The notes under the pieces: model-generated
Told to the model about the DNA's origin: nothing
Databases searched by the model: none
What the model saw: only the letters and a program-made list of their open reading frames with translations
Translations under genes and position numbers: made by a program
Assembly (NCBI GenBank): GCA_021014945.1
Contig: MU266328.1
Location: 1 to 64,000 of the forward strand
DNA: 64,000 nt
Source: Leucogyrophana mollusca
Lineage: Eukaryota > Basidiomycota > Agaricomycetes > Boletales
Reading direction: 5' to 3'
In this document: piece by piece, positions 1-10,620 of the stretch
How the letters are laid out: the number at the start of each line of letters is the position of its first letter
How positions within the stretch are numbered: the stretch's first letter is position 1

Positions 1-286
1 GCATGGAGCGGGATGATGGCAGACATAGCGGATATGCGGTGGGCGTCAAGTGATGTCGGGATGTGGTAAACGTGATTGTAACGAGTGTGATAGCGGGCGT
101 CTGAATGTGATAGGTGGTGGGGAAAATGAAAAAGACGCGCGTCTGCAAATAATCGTTTGTGTTACGTGATTGCCGTGATGAATGCCGGTGTGGTGCGATA
201 AGACGAATTGAGCGAGTGGAGATCATCCGAATTGGGAATTATTGAGTGAAGGATCGTCCTGTGCTGCATTTGGCATCGTATATTCG

Positions 287-1229
287 TCAATATTCAATGT
301 TCTCGCTACCAAACACTTTTGGTGCGTGACATCGTGCTGACGAAACTGGTTCTGGGTGCTGTAGAGGACGCACGCGGACGTATTCAGGTGGGGGCGGGGG
401 TGCCGGTGCGATCGGTGAACTACTAGATGCGTCAGGTGATTGTACTTGCTGTGGAAACGGCAGCGGGGATGGCGGGAGTTGCGCTTGCGCATGGGGGTTG
501 CGGGGCACGCGTGCGGTCATGGGGGGCATTGGGCCTGGTGGGGCGTGTGCCAGGGCTGGAGGTGATTGCGGAGGTGACTCGAATGGTGCTGGAAAATCAT
601 CGCCGATATCCATATATTCAGCTGCCGCAGGTTCGTCCACGCTCCGAGAGCTGCTTGCTTGTGGCTGTACCTGTGGGACTGATCTGCGCGTTATAGGGTG
701 TGAGTACGGTACATGCAAAGTAGAAGATAAGGAGGGGGATACTTGAGCCCCCCGTGGTGTAGCGCGCCCACGCCGTATGGTAGAAGCCGGCTGTCCTAGT
801 GTAGTTGTTGTCCTGCCACGGCCTCTCAGTGCGATTGCAGACTGACTGAGGTTCTGCGTGCGACGGTGGTTATCGTGCAAGTACACGGGGACCGACTGGC
901 CCCCTTTCTGAGTATCGGCCTGCTTGCATTCGTTGCAGTCGCACCAGACGAGGCGTTGGCTTGACCTCGTGCTTTGGTTCACGCTCTGAATGTTTTTTGA
1001 GTGGTGGATAAAATCGTTGACGCTGTAAGTACTCACCGATTCGTCGTTCATGGCGATGGGATAAGGGAACCCGTGGATGGACTTGTACTTTCCCTTGCCC
1101 TCGCATGTGTGTTGGTCTGGTCAGCAGGGAACGTACCTGAGCTAATGTTGGCAACTTACGATCTTCAGCTATCGGTCCAATAAGATGGTTGGTGAATTCG
1201 TCTATTTGCAGCTCATCGTATGTATACAT
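287..1229 (-). mobile_element. Fragment of a CACTA/Tnp2-type transposon protein (N-terminal zinc-knuckle region)
   Basis: A 254-codon open stretch (1051 to 287) carries a Cys-rich segment, CDCNECKQ, followed about 20 residues later by a H-x3-RTQ motif. It then runs into a long Pro/Ser-rich tract. This order, a C-x-C-x2-C element followed by a conserved His and a low-complexity linker, is what I know from the N-terminus of Tnp2-family (CACTA) transposase proteins in Agaricomycetes. A possible upstream exon starts at 1229 (MYTYDELQIDEF) and ends at a GTACGT donor near 1155. The transposase catalytic domain is not seen; it would lie left of position 287, where the frame breaks. No terminal inverted repeats are visible. 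It is probably a decayed or edge-truncated copy. The family call is from motif memory and the mobile origin is inferred. Confidence 0.45.
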
Positions 1230-2306
1230 GATTGAAACGGGGGGATACAGTTGATGGCTTCGGGAGGTTCGGCTCGGGCACCTACTTGAAGCCGATCAAG
1301 GATGAAAGCTATCGGGCCGGTTATAGACTACGACTAAGTAAATCTATTTGTGGCTACTCCACCTAACCCTAACCACTTCAACCGCAATTAATCCAGGGCT
1401 AAACGCAGTGACTCGAGTAGCCCTACGCAAGATCCCGCGTCCACCCTCGCTGCCTGTGCCCCGCGCTCCTCCAGGAGCCCTCCATCGGCGAGCACATCCC
1501 CTCTACTGAGCCGCCCCAACCTCGCCACGCCGCAGACCAAACTCATGCACCCAAAACCACCGTATCGCGCTCCTCCACCGTGCCGCATCTCCGACCTCCA
1601 GCATACGTGCTCGTGACGTCGACCCAGGAGCTATTCGCCGCTAATGCATCAGCGAGCGCCTCGACACGATGGAAAACGAGGCACACAAAGTCCCCCTTCG
1701 ACTTAACCGCGGTTCGGTTTCTTTAGTTCATTGGATCTCGTAAGGGGTTCCCTCTGTCCCATGCTATTATTGTCACCGAGGCGTCATGAGCGAGCATGGG
1801 GAGATTATGGCAAACACCAGTGGGCTCACCTCTCGTTGCGGCTGTAAGACTCGGCAATATTCCTAGCCCCTTCACAGGCCATCGATCAACTCTCATCGCA
1901 ATTACCTGTATGATCTACTATCTTCACCTGTCCCTCCAGGCTCCATCGTGTGGACTTCCGTGACCTGCTCTGTTGTTGCTATCTACGAGTTCTCGCGCTA
2001 CTCTTTTGGGGAGGCAGTCAAGAGACGCGGTGCAAATGAAGATATCTCCAACGTCACACCCACACGTGAGCACATCTCCCGTGAGTTGATTTACAATTGT
2101 ATGCGTGTCGCCACTGCTGGCGCTTGACATAGTGAATTAGATCTTATCGCCCTAGCGCTTCTGGTTCATTCGATTGGGCCTGTCATCACTTGTGCGCTCA
2201 AATCCAGAATGAAAAGTCGCCGTTTGAAAAGCACCTGGTGGGGCGCACATTGCACACTCTGATCGCGGGTCGTAATCCGGGCGTTCAGTGATTCGATGGC
2301 GGGACA
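1230..2306. other. Gene-poor stretch between the transposon fragment and the P450 relic
   Basis: No coding signal that I can support. Short open frames on both strands lack recognisable motifs and paired splice sites. A two-copy CCCTAA-like motif lies at 1362-1374. Confidence 0.5.
1362..1374. repeat. Short interstitial telomere-like motif (about two CCTAAC units)
   Basis: The plus strand reads CCTAACCCTAACC, about two units of the fungal telomere repeat. It is far too short to be a telomere, because sequence continues on both sides. A similar motif recurs at 20324-20336. Confidence 0.5.
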
Positions 2307-2589
2307 ATGGAACTAGTGTTTAATTATGATCACTCGTCGCTGTCTCAAACCGACTGTCACAACGTACGTCTTAGCATAGGTGGAGTGGCCGGTCCGTCCC
2401 CAGCTGCAGTCGTTTTCTCGTTCTCCCTGATCACATCGCTTGTGGTCTGGCGTCGTTCGGTATGGCAGGGCACAAATTCTTCTTGTCTACCCCTTACGCC
2501 TTCATAATGCTTGTGCTGAGAAATACGGTCAGTGTCTCATATCGTTGAAATGAACTCGAATATGCACTGAGTACACCTTGTCTCGCAAG

Positions 2590-3925
2590 GCGGAGTCGTC
2601 TATTCGGCCAACAGTTCGTCGTCGTCGGCTCCGTCGGGGTAGCGAGTGCAGTGTTCGAACAACGTTCCTCCATCTACTCGATCCGTATAAGTCCCACATC
2701 GTATAACCTGTAAGTCACCTTCTTGGGAGGAATTATAGCCATCCGGCTAGCTGATGTCCCCCCTTGTCAGTTTCAGCGTTAGCTTCGTTGCTGAGTTCTT
2801 GGGGTACACTGACGAATGAAGGCTAAAGTTTTTCCATGTTACCCCGCACCAGTGAGCAACAGAGAATCATAAAGGCATGCTCCCGTGGGCGTGCCGCTCA
2901 AGTTTACGGTGCTACTGGTGAGCTGGAGGGACACTTGACCGGGTTCGTCCTGCTACGTCTATGGATGACCCAGTGGCACTGATTATTTTCCAGGTGGTTT
3001 TTGCCGCTCTAATCATGGCTGTCACATACGGTTATCAAGTTACAACTCGAGACGGTGCGTTAGTCAGCCACGTACGGGAGTTCGCCGGCGCACTGGCGAT
3101 AGAGCTGACCCCCGAGCGGAAGACACGAATACTCACGATTGCGCTACTTTTCAATCCAGTGAGTCCCCGCGTGGTTTCCCGGTATGGCCCTCAAGCGAAA
3201 GACTACCCTCTATCGAGATCTCGCCACCGAAGTGAAAGGCGCACCCCTAAAGGACGCTGCCGCTACTGTTACTCGGGTCAGTCCTTCTCGCTCATTGGAT
3301 ACGCTGCCTCGCTCATGTTGGTGAACCAGCTGAAGCGGAGGCGGTACGCGCCTTTATGTGCTAATGTACATATAATTTCCCCGAACCGTGGACGCGCCTT
3401 ACGTGCATTCTCGCAATGATCCTCTACCACGACGTTCAAGAACAAGCCCACGCTGAGACCGATGCAATGGTGGGCAGGAACGCGCTCCCCAGCTTCGAGC
3501 ATCGATACTCGCTTCCATACGTCGAGACCATCCTACGCAAAGGCATGATATGGCATCCAGCCGCTTCCATGGGTATGTAACCCCGCCCCCCCGCGTCCAC
3601 GTCAAAGTAGGAACTAACATAATTGAAGGGGAGCATGGTGAATCTAGTTCATAATACCTCTGCGTGGCGGTTAAATGTAGAACTTTGATAGCCAGGGCAG
3701 ATTTTTCGCTGAAGGATCGATGTGGGTGCTGTTGTGGCGACGCCGTCAAGCCCTGTTGCGGTGTTCTCGGAGTGTGTTCGGTTTTTCAATTGCTTTAGCG
3801 ACTCCACCGCTCACTGCTGGTCTGTCATGTATACAGCCGCTCTCTGTTCGTCTCACTCTGCTCGCGAGATACTGACCCTCTCGCACCCCCAAGACAGGCA
3901 CGGCCCCTCCCACATGAAAGCGTAG
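2590..3925 (+). pseudogene. Cytochrome P450 relic
   Basis: Three pieces match the order of an Agaricomycete P450. Near 2610-2705 the frame reads FGQQFVVVGS then VFEQRSSIYS, like the N-terminal GSxxxxxxLxEKRSxIYS region. Near 2995-3050 it reads FAALIMAVTYGYQV, like the helix E segment. Near 3434-3575 it reads ...ETDAMVGRNALPSFEHR then SLPYVETILRKGMIWHP, which contains the helix K ExxR motif (E-T-I-L-R) and ends at a GTATGT donor. Between these pieces the frame is broken by stops and shifts, and no convincing heme-binding Cys loop (FxxGxxxCxG) was found; an uncertain downstream candidate lies near 3740-3920. A possible N-terminal membrane segment lies at 2307-2507. A functional enzyme would be an ER-anchored monooxygenase of about 500 residues. 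The copy looks dead, but exon order is preserved. Confidence 0.65.
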
Positions 3926-4343
3926 AAGTGTTCATGTAGAGAGGACGCTTTATTCAGCTCTTCCACTGCTCTCACGACTACAACCAATGCCTTTCATGCT
4001 TCCTAGGAACATAAACGACCACCGCGAGATCAGAGGACGGGCCGAAATTAGATGAAGTACCAGTGATAGGGCTGCGGAGACAGCTGGACGGTACGAGAGC
4101 AGGGTGTATTCAGACAGAAGTGGCAGCTAGCACACAGACACCTGAATATTTTAATGCCCCAAAAAGCGTGAAGGACCACGGATAGAGCGCGGAGAAGTCG
4201 ATCGAAGTGACGAGCATGCATGCGATACGCGGTGTGATTTTTGCTTGAAGTGGACGGCAGCGCGGGTTCCACAATACTAGACCAGGGGATAAGAATAGTT
4301 ATTACAACGGCGTAGGTATCGCAATATAAAAATGAACGGCGGC
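3926..4343. other. Intergenic stretch downstream of the WD40 gene and P450 relic
   Basis: Nothing recognisable as coding. It is presumed to hold the 3' flank of the WD40 gene on the minus strand. Confidence 0.4.
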
Positions 4344-6808
4344 CTAGACAGACCGTGTGTTGCGCGGGAAGCACCAATAACTACGTATTAGTTCGCACAG
4401 CTCTCTTCTCCACGACCACCCCTCCAAGGGATCTTCCTCTCTGGAGGGGAATGACGGGGTGCGACTTGCGAATGGCGGCAGTTCCTGGGACTCTGGAGGT
4501 ACACCATATTGTTCATGGTCTGGCGACATTATCAATCGCTGTCCGAAGCAGGTTTAGGTTAACGAGCTATGAGGGGGACAGAATGTACTTGCCGGCTTGT
4601 CCCGTCCAGCGGCAACGTCGACGACTCCGGGTGTCGGTTGTTTCTGGCCGCGAGGTCCTGATGTGACGCTTGGGGCACCACTTCTGCGTAGACGGTTCCA
4701 GAAGCGCATCAGTGGTTGTTTCTGCGCGTGTGGACTTCCCATGTGGGCTTCGTCTCCGGTGTGCTCGCCCTGCATTGGTATGGCTGAGGGATCGGTAGCT
4801 GGTCCATGCTGTAGGAATAGATATGAACCGGTCAATACCGTGGAAACGTTTCCTGTAAAACTTACCTCAGGAGAGGCGGGAACAGTGGGTCGCTCGTGAA
4901 GGGGAATAGGTAACGAGTTATCTGGGAGATACGTGGAGACGCGAGATTTGTGCGAGCGGATACGCTCCCAGCGCTCACGGACTGCGCGTGGCCACGGGCG
5001 TCCAGGTACAGAAGGCTGGGCGGTCGATGTCGTCTGTGTTTGCGGGTCAGTTGGCAACTAGTACGAACGGATTTCAACCGATCGATATCGTCAATGAAGA
5101 ACTCTCCTATCGAAACTTACCTCTGGGGAGACAGGAGCTGTGTGCTGCACGTCGGGAGGATGTGATGAACCACGTGGGATATCTGCGGGAACGCGAGACT
5201 TGCGAGGGTGTATACGCCGCCAGCGCTCACGGATATTGCGTGGCCATTTGTGACCGGGCGGCTGAGTAGGCGGTGTGTCTTGCTCGAGTGGAGGACGCTG
5301 CTGAGGCTCGATAGCTCCCTTAAAAGGTACACGAATGAGAGGATACCACACGGAAAAGGTCGACGAAAACTTACGAGGCGTAGGCGTCTCGACTCAGTGC
5401 TGTGAGGCCGCTTCTTGTTCGGACGCCGGTTTCCTGGCTCGAGAACCGCTGGAAGCTAATGTCACGAATGAAGATGAGTGTGGTCATCCGAGAGGAATGA
5501 CGGCAACAGAAGAATGAGCTTACGTCGAGTATCGAATCAAACGAAGGGCGGCGCGGGGATTTGGACCCAAAGGGGCCACCGTCATCTTGATGCGGTACGA
5601 CGGATGCGGGCACAACAGGTAGCTAAATGCGAAAGAGCGTCATCGTCATGAACGCCAGCGAGAGCAGGGGCACATACGTCGAGGATGGAGGAGGTTGCCG
5701 AATGTGCACGAGCTCGGACCTGGGCTAGGCTGTCAGGGCAGGTGGGCGCATACACGCAAAAGATGCCTACAGGTGGGTTTTTGTTGCTAGCGGTAGGCGG
5801 GGAGGACTGACGTGAAGAGTTAGAAGGAGTATTGAAGCAGAACGAGATGCTCACTGAGCCTTGGATTGGGAGTGATTCCGTGTCCCACAAGCACACGTTG
5901 TGGCCGGTGTCGCTGATGACGTATCGATCGTCGGGGGAGAATGCCACAGAACTTGGCCAGTAATCCCTGTGGATTGATTCTCCAACCTGCAGCCGCGTCT
6001 CCAAATCCCAAACCCTGACTGTCTTATCCCGTCCTCCACTCGCAATTCTTCGTCCGTCGGCGGCAATCGCAATGCACCACACGTCACGCGTGTGCCCCAG
6101 CATCGGCTTCCCAACTTCTATTCCCGTTTTGGAATCCCACACCTGGATGTTTTTATCGTCCGACGCGGTGACGAGGAGACGACCATCCGGCGAATACACA
6201 ACCGACCTCACCAACTGCGTGTGGCCTTTTATGGGACCGACGACACTCTCGCCAGTCGAGACGTCAATCACCTGGAAACAGCCACACCACAACCCAACAG
6301 CAACCCGCGACCCGTCCGGGGAGAATGCCACACACAAGACCTCGCCGTTACACTTCAGCAGTTCTCTGCCAGGTCTGCCAGTGTCCGCGTCCCACAACCG
6401 TATCACCCTCTCATCGTCCATCGGCGCAGTTGCGATCCAACGTCCGTCTGGGGAATACGCCAGCCCGTAAACACCACCTCCTTTGATCTCATGAACCACT
6501 TTCCGCGTCAGTGCATCCCAAACTACCAACCCGCCACCCCCCAATCCACTCGCAATCCTCCTGCCATCCGGAGATATGGCTATCCACTTGACGATGGAAT
6601 CATGCTGAAGCGGTTGCCCATCCTGCCTACCACTTTCGACGTCCCAAATGATCACCGTCTTGTCGTTGGACCCGCTCGCGATATGCTGTCCGTCCGGGAA
6701 ATACGCAACGGAGTTGACCCTGTCGGTGTGTCCTTTGAAAACCTTCGTCGGACGGCGGGACGCACGACGCGTGGCTAAAGACTCGATGGAGCTTGTTGAC
6801 ATCGACAT
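4344..6808 (-). CDS. WD40-repeat protein with duplicated C-terminal exons
   Basis: I reconstruct seven exons: 6808-5678, 5622-5524, 5455-5375, 5318-5121, 5033-4866, 4808-4593 and 4538-4344, giving 695 residues. Exon 1 holds about seven WD40 units (starting near residue 23, FKGHTDRVNSVAYFPDG), enough for one beta-propeller, so it is probably a protein-interaction scaffold. The C-terminal exons are Pro/Arg-rich and low-complexity. Exons 4 and 5 encode a duplicated module, WPRxxRERWxRIxxxKSRV, ending in SPE. All introns are phase 0 and 48-87 nt, most 54-57 nt. The last uses a GC donor (GCAAGT at 4592). The start is the ATG at 6808. This exon style resembles WD40 proteins expanded in Boletales genomes. 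No NLR ATPase domain precedes the propeller, so it is not a HET-E type receptor. Its function is unknown. Confidence 0.85.
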
Positions 6809-7002
6809 AGCGCGAGTAGACGAGAGTGACAGGTGACTTAATGAAGGTGTTCGAAGCGACGTTGAGGGAAGATGCGACCGGGCGGAATACAGCTACTTCG
6901 CGGTGAGCCCCCTCTTATTCCCTCTATACATGCTGTGAGCATCCTGTACACATTCTTTTCGAAGCATGCCTCATGCCATCGGCGGGCACTTGATCCCTAC
7001 AG

Positions 7003-7081
7003 CATACACGTGCTTAGGACACGGGCGCCTCGTCTCCATTAATAGCACATCCACCGCCCTCCACACTCTTTTCCCACATCC
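7003..7081. repeat. Diverged direct repeat, copy 1
   Basis: This copy contains CATACAC, then a block with GGGCGCCTCG, then CACCGCCCT, and ends in CCACATCC. The same blocks occur in the same order and spacing at 7404-7482, roughly 400 bp downstream. Confidence 0.6.
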
Positions 7082-7403
7082 CCATCCTTCCCATTCCCTC
7101 TTCCCGCTCGAATAGACGTCCCGGGGCCCCGCCGACGCAACCTATGCCTTAAGGCGCCATCTTCGAAGGCGACGTCGAAATTCAACAACGACAGCAGCGC
7201 GGCGGGGGCAACCATACACATGCCCCCGCTTTGTTCGTCGTCCAATGCCGCAGTCGGTCGGCCTAGTGACCCCCGTACTGTCCGGCTTCCATTGGACCTC
7301 CGGGTCAGTACGGCATCATCAAAGGTAGCGCCCCAGCGCTCAGTGGAGTCATTTCACCCCTGCAGTGCACATTTACGTGAATAAACGGGCGTCATATTTT
7401 CAC

Positions 7404-7482
7404 CATACACAGGCTCAGGATATGGGCGCCTCGCCTTCATGAACCAACACGTTCACCGCCCTGTGCATTCATTTGCCACATC
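7404..7482. repeat. Diverged direct repeat, copy 2
   Basis: Second copy of the element at 7003-7081, with the shared blocks CATACAC, GGGCGCCTCG, CACCGCCCT and CCACATCC. Many substitutions separate the copies, so the duplication is old. Confidence 0.6.
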
Positions 7483-8044
7483 CACGCTCTTTCGATCCTC
7501 TTTCCTTATATACCCTTTCCTTCGTACCACTTCGAGTGCTTTGGACAATATCTCCCGGACACCAGTATCGTCATTAGCGCCGTGAACACCCTTATTTTCC
7601 ATTCGTCTCATCTAACATCAGTAGGCATACCCGGTTTTCCCCGTTCTAACTAGGCCTGAGCCACGACACTCGAGTGTTCAAAATGGGTTCACTGGAGATG
7701 ATGGTCGGTTGACATGGCTTTTATACCCTCGAGCGCGCTGCCTCCGGCGCAATCCACCAGCGAGCTACAGGGGTGTGCGTACATGGGCAGTGGGCTGCGG
7801 CGAGGTGTGTCATACCGGCTTACGCGACTGTTTACTCCCCACTCGCAACAACGACACGGCATGCTGGTCGCTTGTTATCTATTATTCTAGGGCTAGTACT
7901 AACATTAAGATCATGCGGTATTCGATGGCAGTATACGCGACAGTCCGTTTACTAACTATGCAGCGTTTGTGTTTCCTTGCTATGGGATATTTTGACTAAG
8001 AGCCTACAAGCTGGTTTGCCGCGTTCGGACCCAGTCTACGATCT

Positions 8045-9180
8045 GGCTCGCCAGCACTCTTCCTTCTTCGTCCCCCACTCCATTACCAATGCCGAGTGCG
8101 CATTTTTTTCGCATCTCCACCTTGCTTTCGTCCGAGGAACCAGGCCTCCTGTATAGCCAGCGCCCGGTCACCATCCTCATGGGCTACACGCGAAAGGTCC
8201 AACCCGGCCCCTTCTTGAGAAAGAAGCAGTTTGAGCCCGTGTCCCTCCACGAAGAGAGGGCGCGATACGTAGATGAACGGCGTGCAAGAGTCAACACACT
8301 CCGATACGGTGCCAAAGCCCTACCATTCCATTTGTTAGTAGAGTCAAAACAAATGCGCAGCTGCGACGCGCCAGTTTGCCAAGTAGAACGTCGGCGACCG
8401 CCGTTAGATCTGGCATGTAGAGATACTTCGGCGCAACGTAGAATCCTTCTGGCAAACTATTATCTGCACCAGCCTCCCCACTTCCGCTCCACTGTTCCTT
8501 GTATACCCCACAGATGATTGCTATCCATCTGGCAGCAGGTGTGGCTCGAACTCCTGAACAACATCATGGAGACCCATATCCGTAACAGAGGTACCTGGCG
8601 GGGGTATTATCAGAGGGAGTGCTTGGTGTAGCGCTGGATGGCGTACTGCTTCCACTACTGTGTGAGGTACATGAAAGAGGGGGGCGGGGGTCGGATTTCG
8701 ACGGACAACGCGCTGGTGGTGGTCGCACATTTGAATGATCCCGCTCTAAAAGGAGGTCGGGCGTGACGCGGTGTTGCTGTCGTCAGCGTCCGCTGGACTT
8801 CCCGGAACAATCAATTCTGATCGTGCGCTCCTTGGCGGTGCCCGCGTCGACGCAGTGAGCTGCTGATTGTACCACCCCGGCTTGAAGAAGGTTTGCGAAA
8901 GACCTGGCCCCCGAAAGAGACGACGAGTATTTTCGTCTTCTGCGGATCGTGCAGGTGCTCTGGGACGCCTAAGGAGGACAAAAAGCGGGACCGGCCAGAA
9001 GGAGTATATAATGACTCTGGGAGCTTTGTTATACCACGAACGAGAAGTGGGGCCTGTATGATCGCTCGCGGCACAGGCTTCGATCTAGCATTCGGATGTG
9101 GGAAGGGCATAGGCGGATGTAACAGACAGGACAACGGGGACCGAGTGAGGTGTGCGACGGTTTCACTGAGAAGGATGTTT
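8045..9180 (-). pseudogene. Relic of an L-arabinokinase-like glycosyltransferase
   Basis: Minus-strand fragments line up in order with a fungal family that I recall as L-arabinokinase / UDP-glycosyltransferase-like. They read PMPFPHP then DPQKTKILVVSFGGQVFRK (near 9105-8895), LPLIIPPPG (near 8610), IICGVYKEQW (near 8515), PEGFYVAPKYLYMPDLTAVA then DVLLGKL (8455-8375), and after an intron GFGTVSECVDSCTPFIYV then FVEGHGLKLLL (8320-8230). The frame breaks at 8521-8525, where the expected D-(G/S)-W-IAI junction is shortened and a stop appears in the old frame. A second stop lies near 8090. The N-terminal third is missing or unrecognisable, with the SDR gene beginning at 9630. An active protein would bind a nucleotide sugar in the GT-B fold. 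The sequence shows the breaks; the family name is from memory. Confidence 0.6.
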
Positions 9181-9629
9181 GACTGTTGATCAGTCCAAGA
9201 CGGAGAAGGGAGGGCAGTAGCGCAAGGAAATGAGGGAATGGTTATGCATCCTGGAAGGCTGATCTAGAAGGTCAGCGCAGCGGTATCCGCTGTAGACCTC
9301 TTGTATTATGATAGCCCAGGATTTTTGCACGGTAAATCACATTATCAATCATTCTACCACCTGTACAATGAGTGGCACGCGTCGACAGTGTTCGCCGCTA
9401 GCATACGTGGGACCGGCAGTGTTGCACAGGAACGCCATTTGTTTGTTACACTTACGGAAGATGCTTGCGCGTGCAAGCAGGTGCAAGCCGGCTGGCTACG
9501 TCAAGCACTCGCCATTATGCGCGAGGCCCTCTGGGGCGGAGGTACTAGCGCAGTATAAGAGGACTCGTTGACAATGAGGCAACCCATCACTCCCAAATCT
9601 ACGATTGTTCCCTCTGACAAGCTTCCAGA
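9181..9629. other. Intergenic stretch before the SDR gene
   Basis: No supported gene. It probably holds the promoter of the plus-strand gene starting at 9630. Two overlapping plus-strand open frames of about 85 codons (9301-9571) have no family signature. Confidence 0.4.
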
Positions 9630-10504
9630 ATGAAGTTGATACTCACTGGCGTAACCGGAGCAGGTGCATATCTTCTCAGTCCGTCTACGAAACGACCCTC
9701 AGTTGACTGTATCCTTTGATTCAGCTGGTATTCAGATCTTCCGCACTGCCGTGTTGGATAGTACTATCACCAAAATCACCGTCTTGTCGCGTCGTGCACT
9801 GCCCTCATGGATGGACATCCCTCAGAACGATAAAACAGAAGTCGTTGTCCTCAAGGATTTTATGGACTACCCTTCTGATCTTCCTGTTCGCCTCGTCGAT
9901 CACGACGCGTGTATATGGGCACTAGGGAAGAGTTCAGTGGGGTTGTCCGATGAGGAATATACGCGGATCACTTATGACTATACGATGTCATTTGTCAAGC
10001 AGCTGGAAGAAGGGGGGGTGAAGAACCGGGTTGGAGAGCCTTTCAGAATCGTTTACATCTCTGGGGAAGGGGCAGACCAGTCGGAGAAGAGCAACGTCAA
10101 GTTTGCAAGGATCAAGGTTGGTTTATTTTGTCCAAGCATCGAATAGCGTGATGGTGAAGTTGCACTTTCAGGGGCGCACAGAGAAAGCTCTCCTCGACCT
10201 TCCTGCAATCTCTGGGATCAAGTCATCGATCATTCGGCCTGCATACTTTTTCCCTTCCCGCGACCACCCATCGGACCGACTCAATATCCGGTCCTCAACA
10301 GCGAGAGCATTGGATTGTGTGGCGGCACCCATCTTGAGGGCTGTTGCTCCCTCCATGTATACTCCTATCGAGGGCATGGGTTTGTTTGCCGTCGAGGTTG
10401 CCAAGGGGCGCTGGCACGAAGAAAATTTGTTTCGGAACACTCGGATGGTGGAGCTTGTTAAGAGTATGGAAAAGGCAGGTGCTGAAAGGCGACAAGAGTT
10501 GTAG
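9630..10504 (+). CDS. NAD(P)-binding Rossmann-fold protein (atypical SDR / NmrA-like)
   Basis: Three exons (9630-9663, 9725-10116, 10172-10504) give 252 residues. The N-terminus reads MKLILTGVTGAAG across the first intron, a dinucleotide-binding TGxxGxxG loop at the start of a Rossmann fold. A strand-plus-Asp pattern, DACIWALGKS, follows near residue 85, then YISGEGAD near 130. A C-terminal segment, IIRPAYFFP, is typical of extended or atypical SDRs that bind NAD(P)H. The classical YxxxK catalytic pair is not obvious, so it may be a redox sensor or reductase of the NmrA-like group. The short length fits cytosolic proteins of this class. It converges with the SRO7 gene, leaving 116 bp between the stops. 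The substrate is unknown. Confidence 0.85.
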
Positions 10505-10620
10505 CGGAAGGCACGTAGTCTGACACCGTCAATACTTTTATTGGGTTCGTCGTAGAATATGCGATAGGGGACGGAGGATAACAACTTGGACAACATAGAA
10601 GAATACATTGGTTTGTTGGA

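Larger units (their letters stand above)
6809..8040. other. Gene-poor stretch upstream of the WD40 gene
   Basis: It contains the presumed promoter of the WD40 gene next to 6808 and a diverged direct repeat (7003-7081 and 7404-7482). I see no supported coding sequence; open frames here are short and lack splice-compatible continuations. Confidence 0.45.

Noticed and set aside
1362..1374. Chromosome end or subtelomere
   Set aside because: Only two repeat units, with unrelated sequence on both sides and an equivalent motif deep inside the window at 20324.
8089..8517. Plus-strand 142-codon open frame
   Set aside because: It is antisense to the conserved glycosyltransferase motifs on the minus strand and has no motif of its own.
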